The notes below the pieces were generated by a model. The model was not told the origin of the DNA. It did no database searches and saw only the letters and a list, made by a program, of their open reading frames with translations. A stretch of 50,414 nt of DNA from Bacteroidales bacterium (GTDB taxonomy: Bacteria; Bacteroidota; Bacteroidia; Bacteroidales; JACABE01), in NCBI GenBank assembly GCA_023251515.1, contig JAHEYQ010000035.1, positions 1 through 50,414 on the forward strand, read 5' to 3'. The translations under genes and the position numbers were made by a program. Positions 1-8,411 of the stretch are shown here, piece by piece. Position 1 is the stretch's first letter, and every line of letters begins with the position of its first letter.

Positions 1-101
1 TGCAACGTAGTTCTAAACGGGAATCATTAAGAAATCCAGTATAATCTGGATAAAATGATATTGGATTAATATTGTCTTTCATTCAGCAAAATTAATAATA
101 T
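1..101 (+). pseudogene. Degenerate 5' extension of the following surface-protein gene
   Basis: The frame of the downstream gene can be read upstream to position 3, but it is cut by TAA at 42-44, 51-53, 93-95 and 96-98. Between the stops the residues (for example NDIGLILS, then YLWVHSSFQNAGF) still look like the start of a PKD-type domain, where a W-x-L-N-D stretch is usual. I infer that coding once continued upstream and that this stretch is either decayed or poorly assembled near a contig end. The other two forward frames are also closed. Confidence 0.4.
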
Positions 102-1220
102 TTGTGGGTACACAGTAGCTTTCAGAATGCCGGATTTACAACACCCAAATTTATTAAATTAATTGCCAAAACTGCTTCCTGTTATTACGATACTTTGATA
201 ATAAATATATTGCCAAATTTACCATTAAATATCACAGCCAAAGGCGATACCTCTGTTTGTCCGATTAATAATGGAGTCCCTGTTTCGGTAAGTGCGAGCG
301 GAGGAATTTCTCCATATGTTTTACATTGGAATGATGGAGATACAAATCTTCAGCGGATTGTTCATCCTTTAGCTTCTGCACTCTATCAGGTTACACTTAT
401 TGACAAATGTAATCTGGCAGTTAAAGATTCGGTTTTAATTACTGTTTTCTCAAAAATAAATCTTTTAGTAAATGCAAATCCATCTATAATTTGCAAGGGA
501 CAATCTGCAGTTTTAAATGTAAGTGGAGCAAATTCTTATATCTGGACTTCAAATATTCCAGATCCAAGTCTGCAACTACAAAATAACATCTATAATCCAA
601 CAGTAATACCACAGCAAACCACACTTTATTATGTTTCAGCTACCGATATTAATGGATGCAAGGCAAAAGATTCAATCAGTATTAGTGTTTTACCATCGCT
701 TAATCCCGCAATAATTGCAAATCCCAATCCGGTTTCAATTTTTGATCCCACAGTTCATTTTATAGATGCTTCTACAGGAAGTGTTTCGTGGTTTTGGAAT
801 ACTGGCGATGGTTTTACAAGCAATCAACAGGATTTCTTTCATACATATTCCGGTTCTGTTTCAGGAAATTATACAGTTACCTTAGTAGTAAGCAATATGA
901 ATGGATGTACAGATTCATGCAAAGTTGAGGTTGTGGTTTTTCCGGATCTGAAATTGTATATTCCCAATGCATTTACACCCGATATTCCCAATTTAAATAA
1001 TGTCTTTAAAGCTTATGGTGAAGGTATTGCCTGGTTCGAAATGCTTATCTATAACCGTTGGGGTGAATTGCTATTTACTTCACACGATATTGAATTTGGT
1101 TGGAACGGAAAATTTCTGAATGAGGAAGCAGCTCCGGGAGTTTATGTATATTCAATAAATTATAAAGATATTACAGGCAAAAAGTTTAATCGGACAGGAA
1201 GTCTAACTTTAGTCAGATAA
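102..1220 (+). CDS. T9SS type B sorting domain protein (gliding motility-associated C-terminal domain), 5'-incomplete
   Basis: Surface or secreted protein of the kind exported by the type IX secretion system. The first usable start is a TTG at 102, directly after in-frame stops, and no signal peptide is present, so the N-terminus is missing. Residues about 1-200 hold Ig/PKD-like units with paired cysteines (DTSVCPINNG, PSIICKGQSAVLNV). Residues about 205-280 form a PKD domain (VHFIDASTGSVSWFWNTGDG). The last 90 residues are a clear gliding motility C-terminal domain: IPNAFTPD, then LIYNRWGELLF, GWNGKF, APGVYVYSI and a final GSLTLVR. That domain acts as the C-terminal sorting signal that is removed when cargo is attached at the cell surface. 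A hairpin follows the stop codon. The C-terminal assignment is secure; the ligand is unknown. Confidence 0.85.
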   Translation: MWVHSSFQNAGFTTPKFIKLIAKTASCYYDTLIINILPNLPLNITAKGDTSVCPINNGVPVSVSASGGISPYVLHWNDGDTNLQRIVHPLASALYQVTLIDKCNLAVKDSVLITVFSKINLLVNANPSIICKGQSAVLNVSGANSYIWTSNIPDPSLQLQNNIYNPTVIPQQTTLYYVSATDINGCKAKDSISISVLPSLNPAIIANPNPVSIFDPTVHFIDASTGSVSWFWNTGDGFTSNQQDFFHTYSGSVSGNYTVTLVVSNMNGCTDSCKVEVVVFPDLKLYIPNAFTPDIPNLNNVFKAYGEGIAWFEMLIYNRWGELLFTSHDIEFGWNGKFLNEEAAPGVYVYSINYKDITGKKFNRTGSLTLVR

Positions 1221-1222
1221 AA

Positions 1223-1262
1223 AAAAGGACTTTCTGTAAATCTATCAGGAAGTCCCTTTTCA
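1223..1262. terminator. Bidirectional intrinsic terminator
   Basis: An imperfect 13-bp stem (AAAGGACTTTCTG against CAGGAAGTCCCTTT) has an A-run on its left and a T-run on its right. It sits between two convergent genes ending at 1220 and 1280, so it can serve both strands. Confidence 0.8.
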
Positions 1263-1279
1263 ATATTTTATAAATGAAT

Positions 1280-2482
1280 TTATTTTAAATCAGCAAGTGC
1301 TGATTTTATCCTTTTTACAGCTTCAATCAAATTTTCTTTAGAAGTAGCATAAGAAAAACGTACACAATCCGGATCGCCGAAAGCTGCACCTGAAACCAAT
1401 GCAACAAAAACTTTATTTAATAAATACATACAAAGATCTTCACCACCATTTATGGTAATATTTCCGTCTGTTTTGCCATAATAATAAGAAATATCAGGAA
1501 ATACATAAAATGCGCCTTGTGGTTGATTAGTTTTAATCCCCGGAATTTCTTTCAGTAAGGAGATCAACAAATCGCGCCTTTCTCTAAAAGCCTGCAACAT
1601 GTTTTTAAGGTCATCTGATTCTTTTGGATTGCACTCTACCGCACAAAGTGCAGCACGTTGTGCAATTGAACTTGGAGCAGAGGTAATCTGTCCCTGTAAT
1701 TTATCACATGCTTTTGCAATAAATGCCGGAGCACCAATATAACCTATACGCCAGCCTGTCATAGCATAACCTTTAGAAACACCATTTACAGTAATAACTT
1801 TGTCTTTAACGCATTCAAACTGAGCAATACTTTCATGTTTTCCACCAAAATTAATAAGTTCGTAAATTTCGTCAGCGAGGATATAAATATTTTCGTGTTT
1901 GGCAATAACTTCAGCAATTTCTTTCAACTCATCTTTGGTGTAAACCGAACCGGTCGGATTGCAAGGGCTGCTAAACATGAAAAGTTTGGTTTTTGGCGTA
2001 ATAGCAGCTTCCAGTTGTTTTGCCGAAATCTTAAAATCCTGTTCAATCGGAGCATTAATATAAATGGCTTTACCTTCTGCCAGTTTGATTATTTCTTTAT
2101 AAGAAACCCAATATGGAGCCGGTACAATTACTTCATCACCCGGATTTACAAGGCTTAGAACAACATTGGCAAGAGATTGCTTGGCACCGTTTGAAACTAC
2201 AATTTGCTCAGGTTTAAAATCCAGATTATTATCTCTTTTAAATTTGCGGCAAATTGCTTGACGTAAATCTGCATAGCCCGAAACAGGTGTATAATGTGTG
2301 AAATTATCGTCAATTGCTTTTTTTGCAAATTCTTTGATATCCATTGGAGTATCAAAATCGGGTTCTCCAATACTTAGGTTAATAACATGATGTCCGAGAG
2401 CTTGTAATTCTCTGCATTTCTGAGTCATTGCCAGTGTTTCTGACTCTGATAAACTGTTTAGTCTGTTTGATAAAATATTCAT
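1280..2482 (-). CDS. aspC: Aspartate aminotransferase, class I/II PLP-dependent
   Basis: Moves an amino group between aspartate and 2-oxoglutarate in the cytoplasm, using pyridoxal phosphate. Visible motifs, numbered from the ATG at 2482: SIGEPDFDTP near the N-terminus, SPCNPTG (the Asn that contacts PLP) near 172-178, ADEIY near 203-207, and SKGYAMTGWRIGY, in which Lys237 forms the Schiff base. The C-terminal substrate arginine is in VRFSYATS. An ATG at 2500 would add six residues (MKNQTH). I prefer 2482 because relatives begin MNxLSxRLxxLSES and because a probable -7 box at 2510-2517 would leave almost no leader before 2500. Length is about 400 aa, normal for the 1-beta subgroup. It is the last gene of the minus-strand block, with its own likely promoter. 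The symbol is by family; a related aminotransferase specificity is possible. Confidence 0.9.
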   Translation of the reverse strand: MNILSNRLNSLSESETLAMTQKCRELQALGHHVINLSIGEPDFDTPMDIKEFAKKAIDDNFTHYTPVSGYADLRQAICRKFKRDNNLDFKPEQIVVSNGAKQSLANVVLSLVNPGDEVIVPAPYWVSYKEIIKLAEGKAIYINAPIEQDFKISAKQLEAAITPKTKLFMFSSPCNPTGSVYTKDELKEIAEVIAKHENIYILADEIYELINFGGKHESIAQFECVKDKVITVNGVSKGYAMTGWRIGYIGAPAFIAKACDKLQGQITSAPSSIAQRAALCAVECNPKESDDLKNMLQAFRERRDLLISLLKEIPGIKTNQPQGAFYVFPDISYYYGKTDGNITINGGEDLCMYLLNKVFVALVSGAAFGDPDCVRFSYATSKENLIEAVKRIKSALADLK

Positions 2483-2509
2483 GTGTGTTTGGTTTTTCAT
2501 TTAAAAGGA

Positions 2510-2538
2510 CAAAATTAAATAAAAAACCAAACAACAAA
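2510..2538 (-). promoter_or_regulatory. Bacteroidota-type promoter for the aminotransferase gene
   Basis: Read on the minus strand there is a TTTG at 2535-2538 and a TAATTTTG box (TAnnTTTG) at 2510-2517, separated by 17 nt. This is close to the -33/-7 layout of the Bacteroidota housekeeping sigma factor, where about 19 nt is usual. Confidence 0.5.
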
Positions 2539-2580
2539 TCTTTTTTTAAAAATATTTTTCACAAAATGCAGTTGCTCTTT

Positions 2581-2904
2581 TTATAAAAAGCCCAAATCCA
2601 ATTTGGCTTCTTCCGACATCATTTCTTTATCCCAAGGTGGTTCGAAAACGATTTCAACAACAGCGTTATTTATACCAACCATATTGCTTACTTTTTCGCG
2701 GACTTCCTCCGGTAAACTTTCGGCAACAGGGCAATTAGGTGCAGTTAAAGTCATTTCGATATTTACGGTAAAGTCTTCGTTTACAGTAATTTTATAAATA
2801 AGTCCCAAATCGTAAATATTTACCGGAACTTCAGGGTCGTAAATGGTTTTCAGTACATTAATTACACCCTGTTCGTATAGTCTTAATTCGTCTTTTAATT
2901 CCAT
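2581..2904 (-). CDS. sufT: MIP18/DUF59-family Fe-S assembly protein (SufT-like)
   Basis: A 107-aa cytoplasmic protein of the MIP18 (DUF59) family, whose bacterial SufT members help mature iron-sulfur proteins. The whole length is the domain. The conserved DPE is at 23-25 in VLKTIYDPEVPVNIYDLGL, the predicted reactive cysteine Cys58 lies in LTAPNCPVAESLP, and a V-E-I-V-F-EPPW segment ends the fold near residue 91. The neighbours support the role: sufE and sufS lie upstream on the same strand. It is separated from sufE by a four-helix-bundle gene flanked by inverted repeats, so the original sufE-sufT adjacency seems to have been interrupted. The stop codon lies inside a small palindrome (2575-2588). 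Confidence 0.85.
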   Translation of the reverse strand: MELKDELRLYEQGVINVLKTIYDPEVPVNIYDLGLIYKITVNEDFTVNIEMTLTAPNCPVAESLPEEVREKVSNMVGINNAVVEIVFEPPWDKEMMSEEAKLDLGFL

Positions 2905-2916
2905 TGTTTTTAATTA

Positions 2917-2944
2917 TAAATGATGAATAATGAATGATGAATTC
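2917..2944 (+). repeat. Inverted repeat, left copy, flanking the four-helix-bundle gene
   Basis: The stretch beginning TAAATGATGAAT is built from overlapping ATGAATG-like words. Read inward, it starts like the reverse complement of 3317-3344, so the two copies bracket the gene between them as inverted repeats. After the first 12 bases the order of the GAT and AAT words differs. Confidence 0.7.
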
Positions 2945-2958
2945 AATGACATTATAAC

Positions 2959-3324
2959 TTATTTTTTTAAATTTTGTTTTGTTGTTAAAATTGAACTCTT
3001 TATTATTTTTAATAATTCAGATGCATCAAAATGTAAACTTTCAAATTCTTCAATCTTCAAATAATCAGTAGCATGTAATAATTCAAGCCAATAAAGTGTT
3101 TCATCACATTCCTTCTGAGCTATTCCTAATTTATGTATAAAATCTGCTTTACTTTCTGCATTTTGTGATTCTCTAACCAAGGCTCCGACAGATGTTCCGC
3201 TTCTTAATAATTGTTTACTTAAAACAAACTCATTGTAATTAATTTTCAGAAATTTGTATGCATTCACTATTCTGATAGCAAAAAGAAAGGATTTGTCCTT
3301 TAGGATATTCGGTTTCTTATTCAT
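2959..3324 (-). CDS. Four helix bundle protein (S23/rRNA intervening-sequence protein family)
   Basis: A 121-aa, all-helical protein. It has the family pattern of an N-terminal helix (FAIRIVNAYKFL), then SKQLLRSGTSVGALVRESQNAES, DFIHKLGIAQKECDETLYWLELL and a C-terminal LLKIIKSSI helix. Relatives are encoded inside intervening sequences of 23S rRNA in some bacteria, and also as free-standing genes widespread in Bacteroidota; their function is unknown. Here the gene lies between sufE and sufT and is bracketed by inverted repeats at 2917-2944 and 3317-3344. Its ATG (3322-3324) lies inside the right-hand repeat. That layout suggests insertion as a small cassette rather than native membership of the suf cluster. 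Family call is strong, function unknown. Confidence 0.85.
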   Translation of the reverse strand: MNKKPNILKDKSFLFAIRIVNAYKFLKINYNEFVLSKQLLRSGTSVGALVRESQNAESKADFIHKLGIAQKECDETLYWLELLHATDYLKIEEFESLHFDASELLKIIKSSILTTKQNLKK

Positions 3325-3344
3325 TATTCATCATTCATCATTTA
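3317..3344 (-). repeat. Inverted repeat, right copy, overlapping the start of the four-helix-bundle gene
   Basis: Read on the minus strand it begins TAAATGATGAATGATG and runs into the ATGAATAAG start of the gene. It pairs with 2917-2944. Both copies are preceded on their outer side by AT-rich TAATTA-type sequence. Confidence 0.7.
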
Positions 3345-3354
3345 AAATTAATAA

Positions 3355-3780
3355 TTAAGATTCAAATTTTGTTTTATAAACCAACGCATAGAGTTTCATT
3401 TGTTTCATCATAGCTAAAAGTCCGTTTGAACGTGTCGGCGATAAATGCTCTTTTAATCCGATTTTTTCCACAAAATCCAGATTTGAATCGATTATATCCT
3501 GTGGTGTTTGTCCTGATAATGCTCTTATTAACAAATAAGCAATCCCTTTGGTAATTACAGCATCGCTATCAGCTTTAAAAATAATTTTCCCATCAACATA
3601 TTCAGCACTTAGCCATACTCTCGATTGACATCCAACAATCAGATTGTTGTCAACTTTATACTTTTCATCAATCATTGGACATTCTCTGCCCATTTCAATT
3701 ACATAATTGTATTTGTCCATCCAGTCGTCGAAGCTTTGAAATTCTTCAACTATCTGATTTCCTATTTCCTGAATTGTCAT
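3355..3780 (-). CDS. sufE: SufE, sulfur acceptor for the cysteine desulfurase
   Basis: Accepts persulfide sulfur from SufS and passes it on to Fe-S cluster assembly in the cytoplasm. The 141-aa protein shows the SufE fold throughout: an N-terminal helix with FQSFDDWMDKYNYVIEMG, then CPMIDEKYK, and the diagnostic VGCQSRVW in which Cys51 is the persulfide carrier. ADSDAVITKGIAYLLIRALSGQTPQDI follows, and the protein ends with LSPTRSNGLLAM. The cognate sufS lies upstream at 4357-5574, separated by a VirK-family gene. The sufBCD scaffold genes are not in this window, so the suf system is split here. The assignment is secure. Confidence 0.95.
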   Translation of the reverse strand: MTIQEIGNQIVEEFQSFDDWMDKYNYVIEMGRECPMIDEKYKVDNNLIVGCQSRVWLSAEYVDGKIIFKADSDAVITKGIAYLLIRALSGQTPQDIIDSNLDFVEKIGLKEHLSPTRSNGLLAMMKQMKLYALVYKTKFES

Positions 3781-3808
3781 TTTTTAATTTTTAATACTCT
3801 TTTTCTAT

Positions 3809-4285
3809 TTAATTTGCTTCGTAAAAATAAATACCTTTTTCATTTTTACCATCATTTACTTCGCCAAAGAAATTCTCATCCATTTTAATTTCAAAAGTTT
3901 TAGCATCAACATACTGAGCTGTAATTTTTACTTTATTGTCTTCCGAAACCTTTATTTTTACATAATTATATACGAAACCGTCTCCTTTGGGATATTGTAT
4001 TAATTTCGACTCTGAAAAAACCACAAAAGCCAATTTGTTTTTAACTGATTCTTTTGCAAAATATTCATAAACGCCCAAATGCATACCACCCACTGCATCA
4101 GGAACTTTTTCCTGTTCTTCATTATCGCTTATTAGTTTGCATTTTTTATAATATGCAACCATACGAACCTGCTTTCCACTGTTTAATGAAGTCATTAATT
4201 CATCGAAACTCTTTAGTTGTTTTTGAGCAAAAACTGTTGAAGATATTAAAAATAAAACGATTAAAACTGAACTGATTCTTCTCAT
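3809..4285 (-). CDS. VirK-family secreted protein
   Basis: A 158-aa protein with a signal peptide (hydrophobic residues 6-19, probable cleavage after VFA at 20). The mature part matches my recollection of the VirK family (PF06903): LKSFDELMTSLNSGKQVRMV, then YYKKCKL, PDAVGGMHLGVYEYFA, a YNYVKIKV strand and a terminal NEKGIYFY. Members are small periplasmic or secreted proteins of unknown biochemical role, first noted near Agrobacterium virulence genes. It lies between sufS (72 nt upstream) and sufE (28 nt downstream) on the same strand and is probably co-transcribed. Nothing in it suggests Fe-S chemistry; the location may be chance. Confidence 0.65.
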   Translation of the reverse strand: MRRISSVLIVLFLISSTVFAQKQLKSFDELMTSLNSGKQVRMVAYYKKCKLISDNEEQEKVPDAVGGMHLGVYEYFAKESVKNKLAFVVFSESKLIQYPKGDGFVYNYVKIKVSEDNKVKITAQYVDAKTFEIKMDENFFGEVNDGKNEKGIYFYEAN

Positions 4286-4356
4286 TATTATTAGTATTAT
4301 GTTGATTTTTATTTGTTAAGTAATTGATTTGAAATATTTAATTTGCAAATTCAAGT

Positions 4357-5574
4357 TTATTCTAACATTTGCTTTGCCTTTTTTACAGCAGTTATTAAAA
4401 CATCAATTTCTTCTTTGGTATTATAAAACGCAAAACTGGCTCTGATTGTTCCCGGAATTTTGTAAATATCCATTAATGGTTGTGCACAATGATGTCCTGT
4501 TCGAACAGCAACCCCGAAATGATCAATAATTGTTCCAGCATCAAAAGGATGAATATTACCAATTAAGAAAGAAATAACTGCTGATTTATGCTCAGCTGTT
4601 CCAAAAAACCTGATATCTTCAATTTCTGATAATTTTTCAGTAGCATATTTTAGAAGATTATCTTCATATTTTGCAATATTTTCTAAACCAATTTCTTTTA
4701 CATATTGAAGAGCCTTTTCCATACCTAAAACATCACCAACATTGGGTGTTCCTGCTTCAAACTTAAAAGGCAAATCGTTATAGGTAGTTTTTTCGAAAGT
4801 AACCGTCTTAATCATCTCTCCGCCACCATGATATGGTGGCATTTGATTTAACAACTCTTCTTTGCCATATAAAATGCCGATTCCCATAGGAGCATATATT
4901 TTATGACCCGAAAAACAGTAAAAATCACAATCTAGCTCCTGTACATCAACATCGGTATGTGCTATACCTTGTGCACCGTCAATTAATACAGGGATGTTGT
5001 TTGCATGAGCCTTTTTTATGATTTCCTTAATTGGATTGATAGTTCCCAATGCATTGGAAACGTGTGTTATGGCAATAATTCTGGTTTTTGCTGAAATCAG
5101 GTTTTCAAAAGCATCCAAATCAAGTTCTCCATTTTCGAAAAAAGGAATTACTTTTAAAAAAGCTCCTTTTTCCTCACAGATCATTTGCCAGGGAACAATA
5201 TTGGAATGATGTTCCATGGCAGAAATAATAACTTCATCTCCCTGATTGATAAACTTTTTCCCAAACGATTGAGCTACCAGATTAATACTTTCGGTAGTTC
5301 CGCGTGTAAAAATTATTTCTGAAGACGATTTTGCATTAATAAATGTTTTTACAGTTTCTCTGGCATTTTCAAATGCAATAGTTGCTTTCTGGCTTAAATA
5401 ATGAACCCCACGGTGAATATTACTGTTTTCATGAGTATAGTAATTTACTAATGTATCTATAACACACTGAGGCTTTTGATTTGTTGCTGCATTATCAAAA
5501 TAAACCAAAGGTTTGCCATAAATATTCTGTTGCAGAATTGGAAAGTCAGCTCGTATTTTGTTAATATCCAGCAT
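4357..5574 (-). CDS. sufS: Cysteine desulfurase, SufS class
   Basis: PLP enzyme that takes sulfur from cysteine and hands it to SufE. From the ATG at 5574 it is 405 aa, the usual SufS length. Motifs: YFDNAATNQKP at the N-terminus, His122 in SAMEHHSNIVPW stacking on PLP, DGAQG near 199-203, the PLP lysine Lys225 in FSGHKIYAPMGIG, and the persulfide cysteine Cys363 in RTGHHCAQPLM. The frame stays open upstream to 5724, but that 50-residue extension is a basic, low-complexity shadow of the topA 3' end and is not used. The start lies 5 nt beyond the topA stop codon, so the two are very likely co-transcribed and perhaps translationally coupled. Confidence 0.95.
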   Translation of the reverse strand: MLDINKIRADFPILQQNIYGKPLVYFDNAATNQKPQCVIDTLVNYYTHENSNIHRGVHYLSQKATIAFENARETVKTFINAKSSSEIIFTRGTTESINLVAQSFGKKFINQGDEVIISAMEHHSNIVPWQMICEEKGAFLKVIPFFENGELDLDAFENLISAKTRIIAITHVSNALGTINPIKEIIKKAHANNIPVLIDGAQGIAHTDVDVQELDCDFYCFSGHKIYAPMGIGILYGKEELLNQMPPYHGGGEMIKTVTFEKTTYNDLPFKFEAGTPNVGDVLGMEKALQYVKEIGLENIAKYEDNLLKYATEKLSEIEDIRFFGTAEHKSAVISFLIGNIHPFDAGTIIDHFGVAVRTGHHCAQPLMDIYKIPGTIRASFAFYNTKEEIDVLITAVKKAKQMLE

Positions 5575-5579
5575 TTTTT

Positions 5580-8171
5580 TTATTTTTTTACAGCTTTTGC
5601 TTTTGTTGTTTTTGAAGTTGACTTGGCCGAAGTTTTTGTAGCAGCTTTCGTAGAAGTTTTTGTAGTAGCTTTTTTTGTAGTTTTTTTCGGAGATTTTCCA
5701 CTTTCTTCTGCAATTTTTAAACAATCTGCCAATGTTAAATCTTTCGCTTCTTTATCGCCGGTGATTTTGTAATTGTCTTTGCCAATTTTTATATAAGCTC
5801 CATATCTACCTGTAAGTATTTTTACATCAGGGTTTTCTGGAAATTCTTTTAATGCTTTTTCGGCTGATTTCTTTTTCTTTCCCTGAATATATTCAATGGC
5901 TTCATCCAAAGTTAATGCTAATATATCCTGCGATTTAGCTACCGGATAATTGGTTTTGTTATGAGTAATATACGGACCGAATCTGCCAATAGAAACCACA
6001 ACTTCATTCTTTTCATATTCTCCCAGATTTTTGGGAAAATGTTGTGCAATTTCATTTTTTGCAGCATCTGTAATGCGCTTGTTTATAATGATTTCTATAC
6101 ACCTTTCTTCGCTTACTTCATAAGGATCATCTGTTTTTGTTAGCGAATAAAATTTACCGTCATGACGAATATATGGTCCAAATCGCCCAATCGCAACGGT
6201 CATGTCCAAATCTTCAAATTTCCCTGAAATTCTTGGCAAATCAAATAAAGATAATGCTTCTTCAAGACTAATGCTGTCAAGACTCTGACCTTTTTTTAGT
6301 CCGGCAAAAGTCGGTTTTTCCTCCGATTGGGTATCACCTATTTGAGCCATAGCACCATAGCGCCCAATCTTTACGTAAACATTCTTCTGAGTTTTAGGAT
6401 CTATGCCCAATAGGCGTTCACCTTTCACTCTTTCCGATTCTTTAAGTGTTTTTTCAACACTTTCGTGAAATGGCTTATAGAAACTTTTTATCATTTCATT
6501 CCAAACCAAATTCCCTTCAGCTATTTCGTCGAATTCTTTTTCAACTTCAGCAGTAAAATTATAATCAAGAATGGTATCAAAATATTGAACCAAAAACTTA
6601 TTAACGACAGAGCCAATATCTGTTGGAAATAATTTTGATTTCTCAAAACCGGTTTTTTCGGTTTTAATAGTTTCTTTTATTTTGTTGTCTTTCAGTGTTA
6701 TAAAGTCAAATTTTCTGATTTCTCCATCTCTGTCTTCTTTTACAACATATTCGCGTTTTTGTATTGTAGAAATTGTTGGTGCATAGGTAGATGGACGACC
6801 AATACCCAATTCTTCCAGTTTTTTAACCAAACTGGCTTCTGTATATCTTGCCGGGTGTTGTGTAAAGCTCTGATTAGCATTGCATTCATTCAATGTTAAT
6901 TTTTCTCCTTTTTTTACTGGTGGCAATAATCCTTTTTGGTTTTCTTCATCTTCATCATCGTTTGATTCAAGATAAACTTTAAGGAAACCGTCAAACTTTA
7001 TAATTTCTCCTTTGGCAACAAATTTTTCATTACGATTGTTGATATCGATAGTGATATTGGTTTTTTCAAGTTGAGCATCAGCCATTTGAGAAGCTATTGT
7101 TCGTTTCCATATCAAATCGTATAATCGTTTTTGGGAAGCATCTCCATCAATACTCTGATTATTCATATAAGTTGGACGAATGGCCTCATGTGCTTCCTGA
7201 GCTCCTTTGGTTTTGGTAGCATATTTACGGGTTTTTACATAATCTTCGCCATATAATTTTTCAATTTCTTCTTTAGCCATAGAAATTGCTAAATTAGAAA
7301 GATTAACAGAGTCTGTTCTCATATAAGTAATTAACCCTGATTCATATAGTTGTTGCGCAACTATCATGGTTTTGGTTACCGGAAATCCCAATTTTCTGCT
7401 GGCTTCCTGCTGTAATGTGGAAGTCGTAAATGGTGGAGCAGGTGATTTTTTTGCCGGTTTGGTTTCAACTTCAGAAACTGTGAAAATAGCTTTGATACAA
7501 TCATTTAAGAATTTAATTGCCTCTTCTTTATTTTCAAATTTTTTTGAAAGTTCAGCCGAAATACTTGCTGTTTTGACATCAAAAATTCCTACAACTTTAT
7601 AAAAAGATGAAGTTGTGAAATTTCTAATTTCTTCTTCACGTTCAACAATTAAGCGAACTGCTACAGACTGTACCCGACCAGCCGACAAAGCCGGTTTTAC
7701 TTTTTTCCATAAAACTGGAGAAAGTTCGTATCCAACCAATCTATCTAACACTCTGCGAGCTTGTTGTGCATTTACAAGATTAATATCCAAACTACGTGGA
7801 TTTTCAACAGCATGTGTAATTGCTGTTTTTGTAATTTCGTGAAATACAATACGTTTTGTTTTGCTTTCTTTTAAACCTAATGCTTCCATCAAATGCCACG
7901 ATATGGCTTCTCCTTCACGGTCTTCATCGGATGCAAGCCATACAACTTCTGCTGCTTTTGCTAATTTTTTTAATTCATTTACTGTTTTAACTTTGTCAGG
8001 AGAAATTTCATATTGAGGTTCAAAATTATTCTCAATGTCAATACTTATCGTCTTTTTTGATAAATCTCTCACATGACCAAAACTTGATTTTACAACAAAA
8101 TCACTACCTAAAAATTTTTCAATTGTCTTAGCTTTTGCAGGAGACTCAACTATTACAAGATTTTTCGACAT
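5580..8171 (-). CDS. topA: DNA topoisomerase I (type IA)
   Basis: Relaxes negative supercoils by cutting and resealing one DNA strand. The 863-aa protein begins with a Toprim domain (LVIVESPAKAKTIEKFLG; acidic SDEDREGEAISWH at 81-93). It continues with the type IA core; the catalytic Tyr283 and the following Arg285 lie in ITYMRTDSVNLS. Instead of zinc fingers, the C-terminal part carries at least three Toprim_Crpt-type repeats, seen as GRFGPYIRHDGKFYSL, GRFGPYITHNKTNYP and GRYGAYIKIGKDNYKI. It ends in a lysine- and threonine-rich tail of about 35 residues that probably contacts DNA. Leads the minus-strand block; sufS starts 5 nt after its stop codon. Confidence 0.97.
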   Translation of the reverse strand: MSKNLVIVESPAKAKTIEKFLGSDFVVKSSFGHVRDLSKKTISIDIENNFEPQYEISPDKVKTVNELKKLAKAAEVVWLASDEDREGEAISWHLMEALGLKESKTKRIVFHEITKTAITHAVENPRSLDINLVNAQQARRVLDRLVGYELSPVLWKKVKPALSAGRVQSVAVRLIVEREEEIRNFTTSSFYKVVGIFDVKTASISAELSKKFENKEEAIKFLNDCIKAIFTVSEVETKPAKKSPAPPFTTSTLQQEASRKLGFPVTKTMIVAQQLYESGLITYMRTDSVNLSNLAISMAKEEIEKLYGEDYVKTRKYATKTKGAQEAHEAIRPTYMNNQSIDGDASQKRLYDLIWKRTIASQMADAQLEKTNITIDINNRNEKFVAKGEIIKFDGFLKVYLESNDDEDEENQKGLLPPVKKGEKLTLNECNANQSFTQHPARYTEASLVKKLEELGIGRPSTYAPTISTIQKREYVVKEDRDGEIRKFDFITLKDNKIKETIKTEKTGFEKSKLFPTDIGSVVNKFLVQYFDTILDYNFTAEVEKEFDEIAEGNLVWNEMIKSFYKPFHESVEKTLKESERVKGERLLGIDPKTQKNVYVKIGRYGAMAQIGDTQSEEKPTFAGLKKGQSLDSISLEEALSLFDLPRISGKFEDLDMTVAIGRFGPYIRHDGKFYSLTKTDDPYEVSEERCIEIIINKRITDAAKNEIAQHFPKNLGEYEKNEVVVSIGRFGPYITHNKTNYPVAKSQDILALTLDEAIEYIQGKKKKSAEKALKEFPENPDVKILTGRYGAYIKIGKDNYKITGDKEAKDLTLADCLKIAEESGKSPKKTTKKATTKTSTKAATKTSAKSTSKTTKAKAVKK

Positions 8172-8291
8172 AAATTCTATTATTTATATATAATTGTATA
8201 AAAAACGACACAAAATAAAACATAATATTTCTAATAGACAGAATTTTTTTACATAAATAATCTGAAAATTTTAAAAACTACTATTTTTGTT

Positions 8292-8299
8292 TACCTTTG
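8292..8299 (+). promoter_or_regulatory. -7 box upstream of miaB
   Basis: TACCTTTG fits the Bacteroidota TAnnTTTG box. It lies about 110 nt before the GTG start, in the 240-nt gap between divergent topA and miaB. No convincing -33 box is seen. Nothing else is recognised in this gap. Confidence 0.4.
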
Positions 8300-8411
8300 C
8301 AAGTTCAGATGGATGTTATTTAACATTTTGATATTAAATTGATTAAAACATCTTTTTTAACAAAATTAGTTTAATTTTGTTTAGAAAATTAATTTTTAAA
8401 AAAGTAAATAG

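Noticed and set aside
1835..2158. Plus-strand open frame opposite the aminotransferase
   Set aside because: It is an antisense shadow of a well-conserved enzyme gene and has no recognisable domain.
5575..5724. A 50-residue N-terminal extension of sufS
   Set aside because: It is antiphase to the topA lysine/threonine-rich 3' end, has low complexity, and does not match SufS, whose family start MLDINKIRADFP lies at 5574.
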